Below, one piece after another: positions 58,170 to 64,000 of a DNA stretch of 64,000 nucleotides. The notes under the pieces were generated by a model that worked only from the letters and a program-made list of their open reading frames with translations, did not search any database and had not been told where the DNA came from. The stretch is from Corylus avellana (taxonomy: Eukaryota; Streptophyta; Magnoliopsida; Fagales; Betulaceae). The position numbers were made by a program, and so were the translations under genes. Location of the stretch: assembly GCF_901000735.1 (NCBI RefSeq), contig NC_081542.1, positions 10,168,216-10,232,215 of the forward strand, written 5' to 3'. Within the stretch, counting starts at the first letter, position 1; the number at the start of each line of letters is the position of its first letter.

Positions 58170-60362
58170 TTAAACTTTAGTATGGAGAATGTAATTTCTT
58201 GTTCGAGCTGAACAGAAGAGACCAACAACACCAAAGTAGAAACTAACAAAAAAGCTTAGACAGAACACCCAAACAGAAATCGGCCCTTCCACCATTGCAT
58301 CCTGAAATGTCTTCCCAGGGGCTGCTGGAAGGCTCGCGGAGTCGCACCTTCCACTGGAGTTCTCCACGCACAAGTCGGGATTTCCAGCAAATGCACCTTG
58401 AAACCTCCAATACCCTTGTTTCTTGGGAACAAATCCGGAGAAACAATTATAAGACAAGTTCAAAAGGGTCAGATCTTGAAGACTGGAAATGTTTCCTGGG
58501 ACCTGACCTGATAAAGAATTATGCGACAAATCCAAGGCCTTTAAGCTGCGCATCTTCTCTAAACCTGGAACTTGACCATCAAGAAAATTGTGTGACAAAT
58601 TCAGGTATTCCAGGCCCTGTAGCCCAAATAGACCCTCTGGAATCTCTCCATGTAACAAATTGTTGGATAAATCAATTCCAACTTTTGAATATAGATGGTA
58701 ATTGAAGCTTGATTCATTGCTGTCAGAGATGACCACTGAAACTTTGATGTTCACATTAGGCATTATAAATATTGGCTCTCTAGGCACTCTACCAATGTCT
58801 CCATTGTTAAAGTTTAAACTAATGTTGAAGTTACCATCCGCTATGAAGCCAGAGAATTTGTTGCCTGAGAAATCTACTGTCTGGATTGCTTCGAAGGTAA
58901 AGAGCCAATTGGGTAGATTTCCATTAAATTTGTTCTGAGCCAAGGAGAGAAACCTTAGGTTTGACCATCTGGTTATCGCATCATTCAAGATTCCAGAGAG
59001 ATTGTTGGAGCTAAAATCTACAAACTCCAGAGATTTACATCCTGCCAAAGTTAGTGGGATCTCACCAGAAATCATGTTGTTGCTAACATCTAGTATCTTC
59101 AAGCTATCCAACGCATCAAGCTCCGGATGAATTTCACCAGAAAGATTGTTATTATTGAGTATCAATGCAAGTAGCTGAAAGCACCCAACAATGTTTAAAG
59201 GAATTGAACCCGATAAAAGATTGTGTGAGAGATCAATCACTTGGAGATAAGTCAAATTTCCTATCCTTGCAGGAATTTCCCCAGTAAGAAGATTGTGTGA
59301 AAGAAACAATGCCTGCAAGCTTTTCAGTTCCGTTATCCTCAATGGAATTTCTCTCGAGAAGCGATTGTGAGATAAGTCAAGAAGAACAAGTCCTGATTTC
59401 TCAGTCGTCTCTGCAATCTTGCGTGGTAGAGGACCCGACAAATCATTGTTACTGAAATCCAACACAAGAAGCTTCTCCGAAAACACAAGTCTAGGAGATA
59501 TCTCATAGTTTAAGTGATTGGATGATAGGTTCAGATGTGTCAAAGCTCGAAGTGAAGCAATACATGTGGGTATTCCTCCAACGATGGAATTGTTAGCTAT
59601 ATTCAAAATATTGAGGGACTGAGTAGAAGCAGAAAGACAAGGCAAAGTACCCGAAAACCGATTGGATCCAAGATTCAGCACAATCAAAGATTGGCGGAAA
59701 TCGTGAAGATAACCTGATAAATAATTGTTCCCAAGATCCAAATGCTTTAAAGATTTCAAATACAACAAGCTCTCGGGAATTTCCCCTCTAAAAGAGTTGA
59801 AACTCAGGTCGATTTTTTCCAAATTTGTTGAGAAATTACCAAGCCACAAAGGAACAAGTCCTACCAAATCTTGGTTCCCACTCAAAACAAGTTCTTTCAA
59901 ATTCCTAAGCATCATGAGATTGTCAGGCACAACACCAAGAAACCTATTGTGACTAAGATCAAGGGCTTTGAGTCTAGTTAAATTACCAAAACATGATGGG
60001 ATTGGGCAGCTAAAGTTGTTGTGGGACAAATTCATGTATTCAAGAAATGAAAGTGAGCACAAGTTAGGGTGAAGCTGGCCTGACAGGTTCATGTTGGTCA
60101 AGCTGATTGAAACCACCCGGCCGGTCCGGTTCTCACAGGTGAGCCCGGTCCAGATGGTGCAGTTAGACCCGACCCAGCTTGACAAGCTTTGGTTAGGGCG
60201 GTCGACCCGTGTTTTGAACGCTAGAAGCGAGGCTCTGTCTCCTGGGTGAAGATCAACACACTGACAAGGGTTTGAGCAAAGCAGCAGCAACAACAGGAGT
60301 AGCAGTGCACGTAATCTAAGGCTTTTCCAGGGGGAAAAAGCCGAAACCCATTTCATCTCCAT
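58170..60362 (-). CDS. CLV2: CLAVATA2 copy B, complete LRR receptor-like protein
   Basis: Complete 730-residue CLV2 in one coding exon (Arabidopsis CLV2 is 720). It is a plasma-membrane co-receptor for CLE peptides that pairs with CORYNE through its membrane segment. Layout: signal peptide with a Leu run (residues ~18-28, cleavage near CQC at 33-35), LRR N-cap with GDRASLLAFKTRVDR and WVGSNCTIWTGLTC, LRRs from about 85, a non-LRR island at about 500-560 (FNISLNFNNGDIGRVPREP), further LRRs, an acidic juxtamembrane stretch, TM at 696-717, and a 13-residue tail SARTRNYILHTKV. No kinase, as expected. GEIPARIGNLTYLQVIDLSH and the GNPDLCVE cap are strongly CLV2-like. The start is the upstream-most ATG in frame, followed directly by the signal peptide. 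A leader intron is likely. Confidence 0.95.
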   Translation of the reverse strand: MEMKWVSAFSPWKSLRLRALLLLLLLLLCSNPCQCVDLHPGDRASLLAFKTRVDRPNQSLSSWVGSNCTIWTGLTCENRTGRVVSISLTNMNLSGQLHPNLCSLSFLEYMNLSHNNFSCPIPSCFGNLTRLKALDLSHNRFLGVVPDNLMMLRNLKELVLSGNQDLVGLVPLWLGNFSTNLEKIDLSFNSFRGEIPESLLYLKSLKHLDLGNNYLSGYLHDFRQSLIVLNLGSNRFSGTLPCLSASTQSLNILNIANNSIVGGIPTCIASLRALTHLNLSSNHLNYEISPRLVFSEKLLVLDFSNNDLSGPLPRKIAETTEKSGLVLLDLSHNRFSREIPLRITELKSLQALFLSHNLLTGEIPARIGNLTYLQVIDLSHNLLSGSIPLNIVGCFQLLALILNNNNLSGEIHPELDALDSLKILDVSNNMISGEIPLTLAGCKSLEFVDFSSNNLSGILNDAITRWSNLRFLSLAQNKFNGNLPNWLFTFEAIQTVDFSGNKFSGFIADGNFNISLNFNNGDIGRVPREPIFIMPNVNIKVSVVISDSNESSFNYHLYSKVGIDLSNNLLHGEIPEGLFGLQGLEYLNLSHNFLDGQVPGLEKMRSLKALDLSHNSLSGQVPGNISSLQDLTLLNLSYNCFSGFVPKKQGYWRFQGAFAGNPDLCVENSSGRCDSASLPAAPGKTFQDAMVEGPISVWVFCLSFFVSFYFGVVGLFCSARTRNYILHTKV

Positions 60363-60365
60363 GAG

Positions 60366-60546
60366 CTAAAAACAGGTGAAATGTGTTATTTAGGGATACT
60401 ACAGGGATGAAAAGATGAAACCCATTTTCTCCTATGACAGGAACATGGGTTTGGGTGCAAGAACAAGCAGAAACATAAATCACTACCAAAGAAACTGAAT
60501 TCTCGTACAAGAATGTGAAAACACGAACAGAGACACAGAGACTTAC
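60366..60546 (-). promoter_or_regulatory. Probable CLV2 5'-UTR intron
   Basis: On the minus strand a strong donor GCT|GTAAGT (GT at 60546-60545) and an acceptor CCTGTTTTTAG (AG at 60367-60366) bracket 181 nt, leaving CTC before the ATG. Removing it would also remove an upstream ATG frame (60510-60316) that overlaps the CLV2 start. Inferred from splice-site shape only. Confidence 0.45.
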
Positions 60547-60649
60547 AGCTAGGGAAGGAGCAAGACTGCAACAAGTGCTCCGAGAAAGTGAGGAACAGAC
60601 ATTCTCATTCCTGCGTTGCCATTAGAAGTGAGATTCTTTGGGCTTGGAA

Positions 60650-60657
60650 TTTATAAA
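60650..60657 (-). promoter_or_regulatory. Candidate CLV2 TATA box
   Basis: TTTATAAA lies about 290 bp upstream of the CLV2-B ATG. Transcription would start about 30 bp downstream, near 60620, leaving a leader that contains the probable intron at 60366-60546. The copy A promoter lies in the gap. Confidence 0.4.
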
Positions 60658-60893
60658 GTGAACAAAAAAAACAAAAAAAAAAAAAAAAGAAGCTCTGTGG
60701 TTTTCTATTCCTTTTACTTTTCCCACTATTAGCGAATAAGCGACCCATGGGATGCCTTCTTTTCAGACCATCTCTTTATCGTATCAAAACGACTTTCTTC
60801 TCCAGGCGCTTGAATGTCACGCTCCGTCAGAGGCCTACAATAAAAAATTGATGATAATGATACCTTTTTTTGTTTATTTTTTTATTTTTTAAC

Positions 60894-61566
60894 ATTTATA
60901 AATGGACATAAATTTCGCCTCAACTAGTCTGAAAGAAATACCCTTCAACCTTTTTTTTTTTTTTTTTTGAGAAAAGTTGCTATCGCATTGTATTACATCA
61001 AAGAGCGTATAGCAAAAATATTCTAAATGCAATGAATCACATATACAATCCAGGGGGGTCATATAACCACACCCTATTAACATTTTCGTGCAAAGCAACA
61101 GCAGCTAAAACATGTGCCACATTATTCCCTTCTCTACGAACATATCCCATCTCCCAAATCGGGATAGAACTAAGTGCCAAGAGGATATCTGCTATAAGAT
61201 GACCTCGACTACTCTCATCAGGACTCCATAAATTTATAGCATCAACCACATTTTTTGCATCCCCCTCCATTTGAACCTGTCTCATCCCTAACTCCTTGTA
61301 GAAATGGGCAGTCACAGTAGCTGCCATCGCCTCTGCAAACATGGGATCCAAAAAACCATCACGGGTCATGCATTTTGCCGCCCACATTTTCCCATTTAAA
61401 ATAGTGTAAACATTTAAAACGTTAGTCTAAGTTATTAAAGTACTATTAATGACATTAAGAATTTAATGTGCATTTTAAATATTTATAGACACTTGGCACT
61501 ATTTTAAATAGGTTTGAGGATATTTCTTTCAAACTGGTTTGAAGGAAATTTATGTCCTTCATAAAT
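60894..61566. repeat. Inverted-repeat arms (MITE-like) split by a LINE
   Basis: GGACATAAATTTCGCC and AGTCTGAAAGAAATA (60894-60948) face GATATTTCTTTCAAACTGG and GGAAATTTATGTCC (61521-61566) as imperfect inverted repeats. They belong to the same family as 18071-18242. A LINE fragment lies between the arms. Confidence 0.5.
60951..61390 (-). pseudogene. LINE 3' fragment, RNase H-like domain, with poly(A)
   Basis: The minus-strand frame 61387-61037 is open and carries FAEAMAATVTAHFYKELGMR, MEGDAKNVVDAIN and YVRREGNNVAHVLAAVAL, the RNase H-like end of a plant L1 ORF2. The poly-T at 60951-60968 is its poly(A) tail. It is a short 5'-truncated insertion, inert. Confidence 0.85.
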
Positions 61567-62029
61567 ATAATCATAATTTAGAGACAAAAATTTCCTCCAA
61601 ATTAAATTGAAATTCATTCAACCTAGACTAATAAATCGCCAACATGTGAGAGGCATATATATTTTTTTTAATATGCTTAACAGTCGTTAGTTTCTCCTTT
61701 TATTATTGTCTGTAATGTTTTTTCACCTAAAGTGAGAAAGAGGAAAAAAAAAAAAAAAACTCTTTTTCTTTCTCTAAACATTACAGCCACGTCTCAGGTC
61801 TCACTTTTAGCAATTTTTTTTTTTTTTTTTTGAAAAATTCAAACTTTTGTAATCAGAGGTGCTAAAGCGGTGTGCACTTTGACTCTTGTGTCGGAGGGCA
61901 AACGTGTGTAGTAACTATATTAACACATTAAATACTTCATAATCCCTTCATTAATCTCATACTTATCAAAACCTAGTCCAAACTCAATTTAAATCAACAT
62001 ACACTCGGTCCTCTCTTAGGGTTTTCTCT
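61391..62029. other. AT-rich intergenic stretch
   Basis: Holds the right MITE arm (61521-61566) and A/T homopolymers. 61800-62029 may already be the 5' UTR of the next LINE. No gene. Confidence 0.5.
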
Positions 62030-64000
62030 AGGGTTTCTTGGAGATTCTCGAAAGTGGGGTTTTGTCTTGCCATGCGGCAAGGGTGCGTTTTCTCTCAAAC
62101 ATTAGGTGGAGGGGAAGGGTTGGGCGGGCTCTCTATGGCAGACGAGTTAGTGAAGATGTGTAGTAATCTACATCTTACGAAGGAGGAGGAAAAAAGTGTG
62201 ACATTGTGCTCATCAGAGATAGATATGATAGGGAGGGAGAGTGAATTTTGTCTCGTTGGTGATCTTATTGCAGAGAAGCTAGTGAATAAAGAGGCTTTTC
62301 GAAGGACTATGGCGGCAGTGTGGGGCCTGGTGGGATCTGTAGGTTTTCATGAAGTAGGAGCTTACTTGTTTATTATCAAGTTTACCAAGCAGGTAGATAT
62401 GAATCGAATTTAGGAGGGACGACCATGGGTATTTGACAAAAACTTGTTGGCACTACAACCCTTTGATGGTTTACAACAAACGACTGTGATGTGTCTAAGC
62501 CATGACGTGTTTTAGGTACAACTGCATGATTTACCGATTGGGTGCATGATGAGAGAGGTGGGTCGGAGCATTGGTGAATCGGTGGGAGAAGTGGCACGGG
62601 TGGATGTCAATAACGATGGGGTGGGCTGGGGCAAGTTTCTAAGAGTCAAGGTTTTGGTAGATCTAACAAACCTTTGGCTAGAGGGAGAGTTTTAAATCTG
62701 CCATCTAAAAGACTATGGATCTCATTCCAGTATGAGCGCCTCCCTGCTTTTGTTTCCAGTGCGGTGTCATCAAGCAAGGAGTGGAGGGTTGTCCGCTATC
62801 CTATGAAGGAGGAGCGTCTATTGTATGGGGCGGGGTCTATCGCTTAGTTTGGTAGTTGGTTGAGGGCGGGAGTGGTGAGGCCACTGGGTAGTGCAAGAGC
62901 TCCAGTTGAGAGGAGAGTTGCTTCGGTGATGGTGCATCAGCAGCAGCTAAAGACTCCATCCGAATGTGTTTCTGTTGTGCAACACGAAAGGAGTGAGGTG
63001 ATAGATGCAAGGATGGGCAATGGGCTGCATATGTCTAGATACAGTCAAGATACTGTTAAGGGGTTTTCCAGAGAAGGGCACGGTATGCAGAGGAGTGTAG
63101 CTATGTCTAGAGAAGATTTACTAAACTGTGATGAAGAGGCAATCACGAGTTTTCATGAAATTGTCCAACCTTTGACTAAGGATAGGCTTCACATTGTGTT
63201 TCACAACAACTTTCAGGTTTCTAATGTGGATACAACTATTGAGGGTGAGTGTGGTGTATGCGAGGAAGGGAATAGGGCAAAAGATAAAATTAACATGGCT
63301 GATGGGACTGCTCATGCAATGTAGGGAATTGTACATGTGGGCTAGCATAGAGGGATAGAAGATAATGGGTTCATTTTTCAAAGTGGTCAGGAACAGCTGC
63401 CTAGTTTGGAGAAGACAACCTGTTTGCAAATGAGTCAGAAGGGTCAAAATAAGCAGAAGGGGGCTAGAGAAGAGCTAAGACTGCGGGATGAAGAAGACTT
63501 GATGCTGGAAGATTTGTCAATGGATGGGGCTAGTATTGGAGGAATTAACAATCTTCAATTAGGAACCATAGGAAGCAACTTTTCTAGTGTGGAGGGAAGC
63601 TCTCCTGCCCCCAAAAAAATTGAAACAATGGAAGAAGCAAGCTCGTGACAGTGGTCTTAGGAGAAAATAATCCCAAGATTGAAGGCCAACAAAAGAGAAA
63701 AGCCGGATTGGATTGTTTAGACAATGGGCTTTCTGGGATTAATCACATGGAGGAGGATGTGGTTGATAAAGGCACTAAGCAGATGATAAAGGAGATAAGG
63801 GTAGAAGGGATCAAACCAATGTCGAGTGGAGTCGCGGCGGATAGTGTCCAGCCCCACTACTCATTATGAAACTATTGAGTTAGAACTGTCGGGGGCTTGG
63901 GAACTCTCAAACAGTTCAAAACCTTCGCCAGTTGGTGAGGGAGAAGCAGCCCGACATTTTATTTCTCATGGAAACAAAACTTCAAAGAAATAAAATAGAA
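62030..64000 (+). mobile_element. Decayed L1-type LINE, 5' part, running off the window
   Basis: ORF1 begins MADELVKMCSNLHLTKEEE (about 62135), continues with ESEFCLVGDLIAEKLVNKEA and, after a stop at 62411, with GRPWVFDKNLLALQPF and LPIGCMMREVGRSIGE, i.e. a DUF4283 domain. A zinc-knuckle position follows at 62751-62792. A Ser/Gly/Lys-rich tail is spread over several frames to 63865. ORF2 starts near 63867 (LSWNCRGLGN-like after frame correction; METKLQR) and continues past the window. Several stops and frameshifts make it a pseudogene. Confidence 0.8.

Larger units (their letters stand above)
37846..60248. repeat. Segmental duplication copy B (~22.4 kb)
   Basis: Colinear with 1556-21179. 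It is longer mainly because of the 2.6 kb LINE in TGD3 intron 2 (45685-48305) and 100 bp retained in the hAT MITE. Its left edge coincides with the LINE poly(A) tail. On the right copy B continues through the CLV2 start and promoter, for which copy A has no sequence. Confidence 0.95.

Overview
The window is nuclear plant DNA, very probably from a woody core eudicot. It is AT-rich, has GT-AG introns, plant-only gene families, and plant L1-type LINEs, Ty1-copia and Gypsy remnants, and hAT and Mutator MITEs. The species cannot be fixed from the sequence. Three host gene types occur, each twice: a GT47 exostosin-like glycosyltransferase, TGD3 (stromal ATPase of the chloroplast lipid importer) and CLAVATA2 (CLV2, a receptor-like protein of stem-cell signalling).

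Layout: 1-829 is the last exon of a GT47 gene. 1556-21179 is copy A of a ~20 kb block: inverted LTR remnants, TGD3-A (10 exons, 6912-14419, + strand), MITEs, and CLV2-A (- strand, N-terminus lost in an assembly gap). After a 100-N gap comes a second GT47 gene (21378-22767, 5' exons lost). 22768-37845 is a repeat-rich spacer with two more 100-N gaps: LINE fragments, two MULE elements, an hAT element, a copia fragment and a nearly complete L1 LINE (32491-37845). Its poly(A) tail directly abuts copy B of the block (37846-60248), which carries an intact TGD3-B (43235-53410, with a 2.6 kb LINE in intron 2) and a complete CLV2-B (58170-60362). 60660-64000 holds LINE remnants.

The copies differ by about 1-3% over most of their length, but I found no difference in the ~2.1 kb of CLV2 coding sequence. 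The block is either a recent tandem segmental duplication (possible order GT47-TGD3-CLV2 twice) or two haplotypes placed in series by the assembler. The three 100-N gaps, of which one cuts CLV2-A and two flank a LINE contig, keep the second option open. TGD3 next to CLV2 matches their neighbourhood on Arabidopsis chromosome 1, so the block is an old conserved locus.

The host genes share no pathway: GT47 acts in Golgi glycan synthesis, TGD3 energises ER-to-plastid lipid import, and CLV2 relays CLE peptide signals at the plasma membrane. The rest is mostly transposon sediment, with several clean target-site duplications allowing elements to be delimited. I found no CRISPR, rRNA, tRNA, defence or biosynthetic gene system.
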